Source: an uncultured Clostridia bacterium
GTDB taxonomy: Bacteria; Bacillota; Clostridia; Oscillospirales; CAG-272
Assembly (NCBI GenBank): GCA_947627815.1
Contig: CANQXN010000086.1
Coordinates: 1 to 7,230 of the forward strand
Direction: 5' to 3'
DNA: 7,230 nt
Numbering within the stretch: the first letter of the stretch is position 1; each line of letters starts with the position of its first letter. The position numbers and the translations under genes were made by a program. Under the pieces are notes generated by a model. It saw only the letters and a list, made by a program, of their open reading frames with translations. It did not search any database and had not been told where the DNA came from. Below are positions 1-5,322 of the stretch, one piece after another.

Positions 1-72
1 CAAGAGGGGGGGATCGCCGAGACGCGACATAACGCAGCCCAACGCGAAAAGCCGCGTCAAGACCCCGCAGGG
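1..72. repeat. 72-bp direct repeat, copy 1
   Basis: This stretch is identical base for base to 349-420, a 348-bp offset. It starts with a purine-rich CAAGAGGGGGGG tract and includes a small internal hairpin (ACGCG, loop AAAAGC, CGCGT). The window begins exactly at or inside the repeat, so the full unit may be longer. No gene is evident here. A frame stays open from 1 to 234, but it has no start codon or ribosome binding site in view and runs straight through the repeats, so I treat it as noncoding. Confidence 0.9.
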
Positions 73-76
73 TTGA

Positions 77-108
77 TTGTAACCGTGTCGAATTTGACAC
101 GGTTACAA
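77..108. other. Perfect 13-bp-stem palindrome between repeat copies
   Basis: Arms TTGTAACCGTGTC (77-89) and GACACGGTTACAA (96-108) are perfectly complementary around the 6-nt centre GAATTT. It follows the first 72-bp repeat directly and has no counterpart after the second copy, so it appears inserted or unit-specific. It has no adjoining T-run, so it is not a typical terminator. It could be an operator, an RNA hairpin or a palindromic repeat element. Confidence 0.6.
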
Positions 109-149
109 AGGACGCCGGGGGAAAGTGTGGGCGTCCCTGCCCCTGCCTT

Positions 150-211
150 TTGGCCGTTCCGGGGGAACGGCGAGAGAATCGCCCGCAAGTTAGCCGACAG
201 GAGGGTGAGGC
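150..211. repeat. 62-bp hairpin repeat, copy A
   Basis: This contains an 8-bp inverted repeat, GCCGTTCC (153-160) and GGAACGGC (164-171), around GGG. The conserved tail CGCCCGCAAGTTAGCC follows. It matches 282-343 at a 132-bp offset with scattered substitutions. The stem is fully conserved in both copies while the loop differs (GGG versus GTG), which suggests the hairpin is the conserved part. Confidence 0.75.
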
Positions 212-281
212 AAGCGTGTGCGGGCGCAGACAGGTGAGGGGCGCGGATGTGGTAGGTGTCGGTCGTTTTTTTTCCTCTCGC

Positions 282-343
282 TTGGCCGTTCCGTGGGAAC
301 GGCGGGGAGGTCGCCCGCAAGTTAGCCGGGGAAAGGGTGGGGC
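282..343. repeat. 62-bp hairpin repeat, copy B
   Basis: This is the second copy of the hairpin repeat at 150-211. The stem arms are 285-292 and 296-303 with loop GTG, followed by the same CGCCCGCAAGTTAGCC block. It sits just 5 bp before the second 72-bp repeat, so hairpin plus 72-mer may be one compound unit. The first 72-mer probably has a similar hairpin just outside the window, which cannot be seen here. Confidence 0.75.
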
Positions 344-348
344 GTTGA

Positions 349-420
349 CAAGAGGGGGGGATCGCCGAGACGCGACATAACGCAGCCCAACGCGAAAAGC
401 CGCGTCAAGACCCCGCAGGG
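349..420. repeat. 72-bp direct repeat, copy 2
   Basis: This is identical to 1-72, and identity breaks at position 421. It is followed by a pyrimidine-rich stretch (425-472) with no gene signals. Taken together, 1-480 is a noncoding repeat cluster downstream of the terminator of the leftward operon. Confidence 0.9.
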
Positions 421-480
421 CTGAGGCTCCTCCCGCCCCGCCTCCTGCCTCGCCTCTCTTCTCTCTTCTCTTTGACGGCA

Positions 481-520
481 GCACAACAAAGCCGCCCCGG
501 TGGGGGCGGCTTTGTTGTGC
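481..520 (-). terminator. Bidirectional rho-independent terminator of the SipW/TasA-like operon
   Basis: A perfect 18-bp stem (481-498 with 503-520) closes on a 4-nt loop (499-502). Its GC-rich top (GCCGCCCC with GGGGCGGC) is flanked by an A-run on one side and TTTGTTGT on the other, so it can work in both directions. It lies 3 bp beyond the stop codon of the LysM reading frame and marks the end of the leftward cluster. Confidence 0.85.
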
Positions 521-523
521 TAT

Positions 524-772
524 TCAGGGAATGACATAGTCGGCGGGGGGAATGTGCAGAATCATACCGGCGGTGAGGGTGTAAGGGGCTTCCAGCTTGT
601 TGAAGGCAATGAGCGCTTCCACCGTGACGCCGAATTTTGCCGCAACCGTCTCGAGGGTGTCGCCGGGCTGTACCTGATAAACCGTCGTCGGCGTTTGTTC
701 CTCAATCCCGGGGCCTTCGCCGGTGTTAGGGGGGTCAACGCCTCGGTTACGCAAGCAAATCAACATTCGCAT
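524..772 (-). CDS. LysM-domain reading frame, probable C-terminal fragment of a broken surface protein
   Basis: The 82-residue frame has a Pro/Gly/Glu-rich linker (about residues 11-30) and then one LysM domain (about 31-75). The domain shows the family's YxVQPGDTL entry motif, a VAAKFGVTVEAL helix and a closing GMILHIP strand. LysM domains bind peptidoglycan, so the domain would anchor a protein to the wall. The frame has no signal peptide and no ribosome binding site before either candidate ATG (772, 766). Its first residues lie inside the second copy of a short tandem duplication. It is in the same phase as the signal-peptide mini-gene at 791-958, separated from it only by stop codons. I infer that both are remnants of one secreted, LysM-anchored protein, although reinitiated translation of a separate small protein is possible. 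Confidence 0.6.
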   Translation of the reverse strand: MRMLICLRNRGVDPPNTGEGPGIEEQTPTTVYQVQPGDTLETVAAKFGVTVEALIAFNKLEAPYTLTAGMILHIPPADYVIP

Positions 773-835
773 TTAAAGTAAACTCAGTCATCAGGGAACC
801 AAATCAACATCATTCACACTTAAAGTATACTCAGT
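753..835 (-). repeat. Imperfect 47-bp-period tandem duplication at the end of the mini-gene
   Basis: On the minus strand, ACTGAGTATACTTTAA (from 835) recurs as ACTGAGTTTACTTTAA (from 788), 47 bp later. Similar GAATG and TTGATTTG blocks follow, except that the first copy has an extra ATG triplet. The copies span about 797-835 and 753-788. Translated in their own phases, both end at a stop codon after similar residues (TEYTLSVNDVDLVP and TEFTLNANVDLLA). The 47-bp period is not a multiple of three, so the duplication shifts the frame. Confidence 0.7.
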
Positions 836-958
836 CTCCATGCTATATTTTCCATAAGTCGTATTAACAGAAAGGAGGATCGCCGTTACGAGCAGAGTCA
901 ATATCAGAACGACCAAGAAAATGGTTTTGCCGCGCATACTACGTTTGGTTTTCATCAT
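791..958 (-). CDS. 55-residue mini-protein with SipW-type signal segment
   Basis: The start ATGATG at 958 overlaps the stop of the upstream gene as ATGA, a translational-coupling arrangement. AAGGAGG lies 6 nt before it, inside the upstream gene's last codons. The protein has a basic N-terminus (MMKTKRSMRGK), a hydrophobic segment at about residues 12-31, and then NTTYGKYSMETEYTL. The GKYS stretch resembles the SKYT/AKYT just after the hydrophobic segment in the neighbouring TasA-like proteins. It ends at two consecutive TGA codons after only about 20 extracellular residues, far short of a normal TasA-like protein. Either it is a genuine small secreted peptide or, as I favour, the N-terminal remnant of a longer gene whose C-terminus is the LysM fragment downstream. 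Confidence 0.65.
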   Translation of the reverse strand: MMKTKRSMRGKTIFLVVLILTLLVTAILLSVNTTYGKYSMETEYTLSVNDVDLVP

Positions 959-1644
959 GAAGTACCTCCTTTTTGATTTGCCTTGAATGTGATATTGCCG
1001 CTAACTGTAACAAGTATGGTATCACCGCTATTTAGCGATTCCGTAGTATTATAGGATGCATACAACAGATATGTTTTTTCTTCGTCGGGACTCAACGCAA
1101 ACGAATAGCTGAAGTCCTCTACCGTCTTCGAAACTTTATAACAAGTATGCCCAGAGTCATTCACATAGGATTCGACGGAATCGTTATAGTCATCAGGAGT
1201 GTCATAGTCACCAAGATCGTCAGAAAGAGTAGCGATCTCATTACGCGTACTATCGTCTCCCTCCTCAACAAAATAAAAAGATACATTAGCAATCGTCGTG
1301 TTAAAATCAACTAATACTGTCATAGCAGTAAAAGCCATATCGAGAGTTATATCTATGTTGCTATTATTGTTTACCACCAAAGCGCAAAGTATCATTCCAT
1401 CATCATAAGAATCTCCCACTCTATAGTAGTCATCTGCCACTCCAACATCAAACTTCGCTACTTGTAGCGAAAGACCTGTCATTGTCCCCGTTTCGGTATA
1501 TTTTGAGAACGAACCGCCGACCAAAAGCAGGGCGGTAACAAGCACAAGACACAGGCAGGATATGGCGATATGATATAGGGTTTTTTTGCGCGTTTTTCCG
1601 GGCGCTTGTTCTTGTGCCGGTGTTTTATCGTTTTGTTCCGTCAT
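955..1644 (-). CDS. Divergent SipW-dependent TasA-like secreted protein (fourth paralogue)
   Basis: The 229-residue protein has a hydrophilic N-terminal extension (about 1-22), a hydrophobic signal segment (about 24-43), and the junction GGSFSKYTETGTMTG. That junction is characteristic of SipW-type signal peptides in TasA/camelysin-like substrates. The mature part is acidic (DDYYRVGDSYDD and a DDLGDYDTPDDYND tract at about 142-155) and Thr/Ser-rich, ending in alternating beta-like strands (ILVTVSGNITFKA). The IAPGTWGY motif of the three paralogues is absent, so it may be a minor or accessory subunit. I chose the ATG at 1644 over upstream in-frame starts because GGGGAGG precedes it at good spacing. 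It overlaps the upstream peptidase by 20 bp, implying coupled translation, and its coding sequence is visibly more A+T-rich than the peptidase genes. Confidence 0.8.
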   Translation of the reverse strand: MTEQNDKTPAQEQAPGKTRKKTLYHIAISCLCLVLVTALLLVGGSFSKYTETGTMTGLSLQVAKFDVGVADDYYRVGDSYDDGMILCALVVNNNSNIDITLDMAFTAMTVLVDFNTTIANVSFYFVEEGDDSTRNEIATLSDDLGDYDTPDDYNDSVESYVNDSGHTCYKVSKTVEDFSYSFALSPDEEKTYLLYASYNTTESLNSGDTILVTVSGNITFKANQKGGTS

Positions 1645-2107
1645 GCGCTTTCCTCCCCTTTCGTATGCAAAGCCCCGGCGGCGTCTTGAGCCAAAGAAGG
1701 GCGCGCCCGACCCCGGGCAATACCGCCTTGACTTCGCCGCGAATCCTCGATGCCGCAAACGGCGTGTCGCCTGTGTTGTTGGCGTCCCCTTTGGTGACGG
1801 CCTCGCCGTTTTCCAAAGAGATCAGCCGATGGGTGACAAGGCTGCCGTCCTCCTCTTCATAGGTGACGATCGCCCCGATTTCATAAGTTTCTTCCCGATG
1901 GATGAAAAGCAAAGAACCCACGGGAAGCGCCGGTTCCATACTGCCCGAAAGCACCGCCGCGCTCCCCCAGCCGAAAATCATGGGCAGGGGATTGCCCGCC
2001 GCGCGTGCGATGGCCGTATAGCCGAACAGGCACACGATCAAAAGAAGCAGCGCCGCCAATGCGCCGGTCGCGATCCGCCGGATTCGCTGTAACCACTTTT
2101 TCCGCAT
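1625..2107 (-). CDS. SipW/SPC21-type signal peptidase I, C-terminally shortened
   Basis: The 160-residue protein is a membrane-bound peptidase that cleaves signal peptides at the outer face of the membrane. An N-terminal transmembrane segment covers about residues 13-31. The nucleophile motif is LSGSMEP (Ser56), followed by VTHRL (His93) and TKGDANN with Asp108. His in place of the usual bacterial Lys is the mark of the ER/SipW-type S26B subfamily. The first peptidase in the cluster continues into a second membrane helix after its KTLLFIQTPLG stretch. This one stops soon after the matching RALLWLKTPPG, with a basic tail. Its last codons overlap the next gene by 20 bp, and a GGGGAAG site precedes the ATG. 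Its position directly before the divergent substrate suggests a dedicated peptidase-substrate pair. Activity is uncertain because of the missing helix, although the catalytic residues are intact. Confidence 0.88.
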   Translation of the reverse strand: MRKKWLQRIRRIATGALAALLLLIVCLFGYTAIARAAGNPLPMIFGWGSAAVLSGSMEPALPVGSLLFIHREETYEIGAIVTYEEEDGSLVTHRLISLENGEAVTKGDANNTGDTPFAASRIRGEVKAVLPGVGRALLWLKTPPGLCIRKGRKAHDGTKR

Positions 2108-2130
2108 TATCGCTTCCCCGTTTGCTTGCT

Positions 2131-2751
2131 TTAATCGCTTGCTTCTTTTGCCTGTGTTGCCGTGATGGTAAAGTCGGAAAATATAAGATCTGTCACGGAT
2201 TGTCCCATGTCAAAATCATCTGAATCATATGAACCCTCACCTTTTTCATCATCGTACAGCCACTGATAGCAAAAATAAATCGTAATATTTTCTCCTGCTT
2301 TAATTCTCTCGCTGAAAGATGTTTCACCACCCGAGGAGACCGGCGTGTCTTTAGCGATACAGACACTGAAGCCGCCGGAAGTAGCGTCAGATGGCATTTC
2401 AAAGCCGGTTATTTCCACATCAGCATCCACCGCGCCATTATTTTCGATTGTGAATTCCGCATAGCCCCATGTGCCGGGCGCAATATAGCCCTCGCCACTA
2501 TCAGGCAATCCTGTGGAGATACCGGGTTCATCTTCGATTGTCCATGAGAGGCCGGATAAATCTATTCCTTCACTGATAGACGACCCATTAAACTCGATAC
2601 TCCACTTTGCCACGGTTGCCGTCAAGCCTTTCACCGTACCCTTGCTATAAAACATCGCTAAAGTGCCGGAAACTATACAGGTGGCGAGCATCGTGACAAC
2701 CAACATAAGGCAGGCGGCCATGAAAAAGCCGTTTTTCTTTGTCTTGTTCAT
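2131..2751 (-). CDS. TasA/camelysin-like SipW-dependent secreted protein (paralogue C)
   Basis: The 206-residue protein begins MNKTKKNGFFMAACL with a hydrophobic segment (about 9-30), then SGTLAMFYSKGTVKG, a SipW-type signal junction. Mature features shared with its two upstream paralogues are AKWSIEF (about 48-54), YIAPGTWGYAEF (about 89-100), CYQWLYDD (about 161-168) and FTITATQ near the C-terminus. The IAPGTWGYA block followed by an x-I-x-N strand is typical of TasA-like beta-sandwich proteins. AGGAGGTTATGACCG precedes the ATG and is nearly identical to the leader of the gene at 2805-3488, evidence of duplication. It would be exported, cleaved by a SipW peptidase and assembled on the surface, perhaps in fibres. 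The fibre role is inferred from Bacillus TasA and is not shown here. Confidence 0.87.
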   Translation of the reverse strand: MNKTKKNGFFMAACLMLVVTMLATCIVSGTLAMFYSKGTVKGLTATVAKWSIEFNGSSISEGIDLSGLSWTIEDEPGISTGLPDSGEGYIAPGTWGYAEFTIENNGAVDADVEITGFEMPSDATSGGFSVCIAKDTPVSSGGETSFSERIKAGENITIYFCYQWLYDDEKGEGSYDSDDFDMGQSVTDLIFSDFTITATQAKEASD

Positions 2752-2804
2752 CGGTCATAACCTCCTGATCGTTTTGGCGCTGAACGGTATGGGGCTGGGA
2801 AAAA

Positions 2805-3488
2805 TCAGCCCTTGCTTGGCTCTACTTGCTGTGCGGTGATGGTAAAAGTGCCGAAATCGAAAACATTACTCTCAAACTTATTATCGTTCTCTGCGTCAGC
2901 TATTGTGCCGAAATCCCACTTGTAGGCGAGATAAAAAGTTATGGTATTAGCGCCGCTTTTGCCGCTTCTTACAAGAATCCCATCAAGAATATTATAGGGA
3001 GAAGACAGTTTATTCGTTCCGTCAATATTGCCCTCGTTGGGCGTATTGGTCATAATCGCAAAAACAAGTCTGTCTTCTAAATCTGTAATGACATTACTTT
3101 CGCTACTTTCGGTGGGCAACGCTAATTCACCCACATCAACCGTAACCACGGCGTCCACATCGCCAACATTTTGAATCACGATTGGCGCATAGCCCCATGT
3201 GCCGGGCGCGATGGTATTTTCGTTAGGCTGAGCTGAGCCATCGGTTTCACACGGGTTGACCGTCCATGAAAGGTTGCTAAGCGTTACTGTTTCGGATACT
3301 ACATTTTGAGGAAAAGTCCCGGCCTTGCTTATATCAAAACTCCATAATGCCACATCAAGTTTGGTATTGACGGTGCCGGTACTTGTATACTTTGCCATGG
3401 TGCCGGCGATGACACAGGCGGCGAACATCATGACAGCCAGCATCAGACAGGCGGCCATGAGAACGCCGGTTTTCTTTGTCTTGTTCAT
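2805..3488 (-). CDS. TasA/camelysin-like SipW-dependent secreted protein (paralogue B)
   Basis: The 227-residue protein has signal region MNKTKKTGVLMAACL with hydrophobic residues to about 29 and junction AGTMAKYTSTGTVN. The mature part carries VALWSFD (about 46-52), LSWTV (73-77), IAPGTWGYAPIVIQN (93-107), LAYKWDFG (187-194) and FTITAQQVEP near the end. This is the paralogue layout with longer loops, notably about 125-180. AGGAGGGTATGACCG precedes the ATG. It is the first gene after the 229-bp structured spacer. Its 53-bp spacing to the next paralogue holds little but the ribosome binding site. The signal part is close to the other two paralogues but the mature domain is not, so the subunits probably have distinct roles rather than being redundant. 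Confidence 0.88.
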   Translation of the reverse strand: MNKTKKTGVLMAACLMLAVMMFAACVIAGTMAKYTSTGTVNTKLDVALWSFDISKAGTFPQNVVSETVTLSNLSWTVNPCETDGSAQPNENTIAPGTWGYAPIVIQNVGDVDAVVTVDVGELALPTESSESNVITDLEDRLVFAIMTNTPNEGNIDGTNKLSSPYNILDGILVRSGKSGANTITFYLAYKWDFGTIADAENDNKFESNVFDFGTFTITAQQVEPSKG

Positions 3489-3717
3489 CGGTCATACCCT
3501 CCTGTGCGGTGTGATGGGTCTTGCCACGCGTGCTTTAAGCCCTTAAGGATTCTTGCTTTTCGAAAAAAGCAAGAATCGTTAAAGGTTCAAATGCTTCAGC
3601 CACAGCAGACAGCCTCGGCGCCACATCCGGGGCTGTCCGTCCGCAGTTGTCTATAACCGCAGGCGGCTTCGAGGCCGTCTGCTTATGGGGAGAGAAAGAG
3701 CGAGGGGAGATTAAAAA
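3489..3717 (-). other. 229-bp structured intergenic spacer within the operon
   Basis: No gene or clear promoter is visible in either direction. On the minus-strand RNA, 3682-3670 can pair with 3617-3605 over 13 positions, including one G-U wobble that would be an A-C mismatch on the other strand. This favours an RNA made in the operon's direction. A second possible stem, CAGCCCCGG with CCGAGGCTG (8 of 9 paired), uses part of the same arm, so the two folds exclude each other. Nearer the next gene lies a perfect 13-bp hairpin (3548-3577). The spacer could set the subunit ratio by attenuation, processing or RNA stabilisation. I recognise no known riboswitch class. Confidence 0.5.
3548..3577 (-). 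other. Perfect 13-bp intergenic hairpin
   Basis: Arms GATTCTTGCTTTT (3548-3560) and AAAAGCAAGAATC (3565-3577) close on the tetraloop CGAA. No uninterrupted T-run follows on the minus strand, so it is an imperfect terminator at best. It may act as a partial terminator or an mRNA-stabilising or processing element between TasA-like genes. Confidence 0.6.
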
Positions 3718-4356
3718 TTATTCGCCTTTGTTAGGTTCAACCTGCGTTGCGGTGATGGAGATGCCTGCAAAGGAGATATCTGCGTGATTACTTCCAAGGG
3801 TCGTAGAGGGTGCATCATATGCATGGGAGCCAGTATCGTCATACAGCCACTGATAGCAAATATAAATCGTGGTAGTAGTGCCGCCCCGTTTAATGGTGGT
3901 GGAATCAGAAAATTCAGTGGCACCTGCGGCAGCGTAATCCGTCGGTGGTGTCGCATTGGTAACAGTCTTGAAAGACAGACCGGCACTGCTGTTTGCCTTG
4001 GATGTCAGGTCAAGACCTGACAATGATACAGTAACATCCACTTCGCTGTCGTTCGTTATCGCGATAGCTGCATAGCCCCAAGTACCGGGGGCAATTTTGG
4101 TTGTTTCATAAACATCATTTTTGGAGTCTTCTGCTTTGATTGCCTCAATTGTCCATGTGAGAGTATCCAAGGTTTCAGTGATAGATTTCGTACCAACCTT
4201 TACATCCCATTTAGCCGGCGTAACAGTACCACCGTTCACCGATCCCGTACTCGTATACTTCGCCATCGTGCTGGCGAGGACACAGGTGGCCAGCATCATG
4301 ACAACCAGCATCAGACTGGCGACCTTGAGAAAGCCGTTTTTCTTTGTCTTGTTCAT
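3718..4356 (-). CDS. TasA/camelysin-like SipW-dependent secreted protein (paralogue A)
   Basis: The 212-residue protein is the first putative substrate after the peptidase gene. The N-terminus MNKTKKNGFLKVASL leads into a hydrophobic segment (about 12-29) and the junction LASTMAKYTSTGSVNGG. The mature part has PAKWDVKV (about 47-54), LTWTIE (66-71), KIAPGTWGYAAIAITN (87-102), ICYQWLYDD (166-174) and ISITATQVEPNKG at the end. It has no LPXTG or other anchor, as expected of a released or fibre-forming protein. AGGAGG precedes the ATG, 74 bp after the peptidase stop. By analogy with Bacillus subtilis tapA-sipW-tasA it is a candidate matrix-fibre subunit. A camelysin-type protease annotation is also common for such proteins, but I see no catalytic motif. 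Confidence 0.88.
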   Translation of the reverse strand: MNKTKKNGFLKVASLMLVVMMLATCVLASTMAKYTSTGSVNGGTVTPAKWDVKVGTKSITETLDTLTWTIEAIKAEDSKNDVYETTKIAPGTWGYAAIAITNDSEVDVTVSLSGLDLTSKANSSAGLSFKTVTNATPPTDYAAAGATEFSDSTTIKRGGTTTTIYICYQWLYDDTGSHAYDAPSTTLGSNHADISFAGISITATQVEPNKGE

Positions 4357-4430
4357 GTCTCAAAACCTCCTGAATTGATTATTTGTGTATGTAATTCCGA
4401 CCGTGTGGCCGGCCGGCGCATTACCGAAAG

Positions 4431-5105
4431 TCAAGGCTGTGGGTTCTCTTCCTTGTTTTCCTCTGCCTTTTGCTTTTTGCGCTGTTCGATCATAGGCGGC
4501 AGGAGGAAAAGCAGAAGCACCAGCAGGATGGGGAAAAAGACGCAGAGGATCATGCCGAGCGGCGTCTGAATGAACAACAGCGTCTTGCCCATGCCGACAA
4601 AGCGCGTTTCGTAAACGCCGAGAATCTGATCTTGCCGCACATAACCTTCGTCCGGCGCGTTGTTGGCGTCGCCTTTGGTGATATAGACGGTGCCGCCGTC
4701 TTCCCGTGTCTCGATGGCGTAGATGCGGTGCGTCACATAGGCAGACGCGCTGTGGAAGCAAATGATGTCGCCCACCGCGTAAGTGTCATCGTCGCCGCTG
4801 TTGTTGACGAGAACCACATCGTTTTCGTCAAACACCGGCGACATGCTGCCGGTTTCCACGATCAGGGGGGTAAAGCCGAAGCAGCTCGGCGGCAGATCGG
4901 GGTGAATCAGGGAGCTGATGAGCAGCGTTGTGGAAATGATAAAGCCGGGCAGCATCAGGACGCAGAGGACGATTCCGATGATGTTGGGGACGGTAAAAAA
5001 CGCCTTTTTTTGCTTCGGGGTATTGGCCGATTGGCCGGCCGATTGGCCGGCCGGTTGGCTCGCCGGTTGACCGCCGGGTTCGTTGGTGTTCGGTTCTGTA
5101 GGCAT
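4431..5105 (-). CDS. sipW: SipW-type signal peptidase I
   Basis: The 224-residue protein is the first gene of the leftward operon. After a Pro/Gln/Ala/Gly-rich cytoplasmic tail (1-30) come a transmembrane segment (about 38-66), the nucleophile motif VETGSMSP (Ser87), YVTHRI (His126), TKGDANN (Asp146), a second transmembrane segment (about 180-203) and a charged C-terminal tail. The Ser/His/Asp set and the two-helix layout match the SipW/ER-type S26B family, which processes TasA-like precursors. The ATG at 5105 is preferred because AAAGGAGG lies 10 nt upstream. An in-frame extension exists upstream with only a TTG start in the present DNA orientation, but it would gain an ATG and a Shine-Dalgarno if the segment at 5139-5418 flips. 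The symbol is assigned at family level only. Confidence 0.9.
   Translation of the reverse strand: MPTEPNTNEPGGQPASQPAGQSAGQSANTPKQKKAFFTVPNIIGIVLCVLMLPGFIISTTLLISSLIHPDLPPSCFGFTPLIVETGSMSPVFDENDVVLVNNSGDDDTYAVGDIICFHSASAYVTHRIYAIETREDGGTVYITKGDANNAPDEGYVRQDQILGVYETRFVGMGKTLLFIQTPLGMILCVFFPILLVLLLFLLPPMIEQRKKQKAEENKEENPQP
5029..5076 (-). repeat. Four-unit 12-bp tandem repeat inside the SipW-like gene
   Basis: Units are 5029-5040 and 5041-5052 (identical, GATTGGCCGGCC on the plus strand), then degenerate units at 5053-5064 and 5065-5076. They encode the repeating QPAG/QSAG-like part of the peptidase's N-terminal tail. The period is a multiple of three, so copy-number change would alter tail length without breaking the frame. 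Confidence 0.75.
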
Positions 5106-5138
5106 ATCGAAACGCCTCCTTTCCGCTTGCCGCAAGAA

Positions 5139-5166
5139 TACAACATAATCCACATTATGTTGTAAA
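5139..5166. repeat. Left 28-bp inverted repeat of putative invertible element
   Basis: This is identical to the reverse complement of 5391-5418 over all 28 bp, with identity ending at both sides. Internally it has 10-bp arms TACAACATAA and TTATGTTGTA around the asymmetric 6-bp centre TCCACA, followed by AA. The arm-spacer-arm layout is that of a tyrosine-recombinase core site. It lies 34 bp upstream of the SipW-like start. Confidence 0.85.
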
Positions 5167-5195
5167 AGCAAGGGCGGCGGGGGCGCAACCGGCTA

Positions 5196-5221
5196 AAGCC
5201 AGCTTTACAAGCCAGCTTTAC
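5196..5221. repeat. Tandem 13-bp duplication in the invertible segment
   Basis: AAGCCAGCTTTAC occurs twice back to back (5196-5208 and 5209-5221) and the next bases, AAGC, begin a third copy. Such spaced direct repeats can be paired binding sites for a regulator. After inversion they would lie just around and upstream of the right inverted repeat, distal to the operon promoter. Confidence 0.6.
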
Positions 5222-5322
5222 AAGCGCATTTTTGGCATTTTTTTGAGAGCGCCGCGCGGGCGGCGGGCGCCTGAAAAAATTGTAGTCTTTACAAAATTTG
5301 TGAAAAAATCAAAAAATGTATC

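Noticed and set aside
150..380. Plus-strand frame reading both hairpin repeats as similar 44-residue units
   Set aside because: It begins at TTG without a ribosome binding site, and the similarity follows from the DNA repeat. Conservation is strongest in the DNA stem, which points to a noncoding element.
1..424. A CRISPR array
   Set aside because: The repeats are too long, too few and unevenly spaced, there is no regular spacer pattern, and no cas gene is present.
1586..2092. A 168-residue plus-strand frame across the second peptidase
   Set aside because: It is antisense to a gene with intact catalytic motifs, and it has a low-complexity, Arg/Pro-rich composition.
3489..3717. A cyclic-di-GMP or other known riboswitch in the operon spacer
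   Set aside because: Biofilm-type operons often carry these, but I could not find the conserved core of any class I know. The spacer is internal to the operon rather than at its head.
4470..5165. A 231-residue plus-strand reading frame opposite the SipW-like gene
   Set aside because: It is the antisense shadow of a well-supported peptidase gene. Its translation is rich in His, Arg and Asp with no domain, and it lacks a ribosome binding site.
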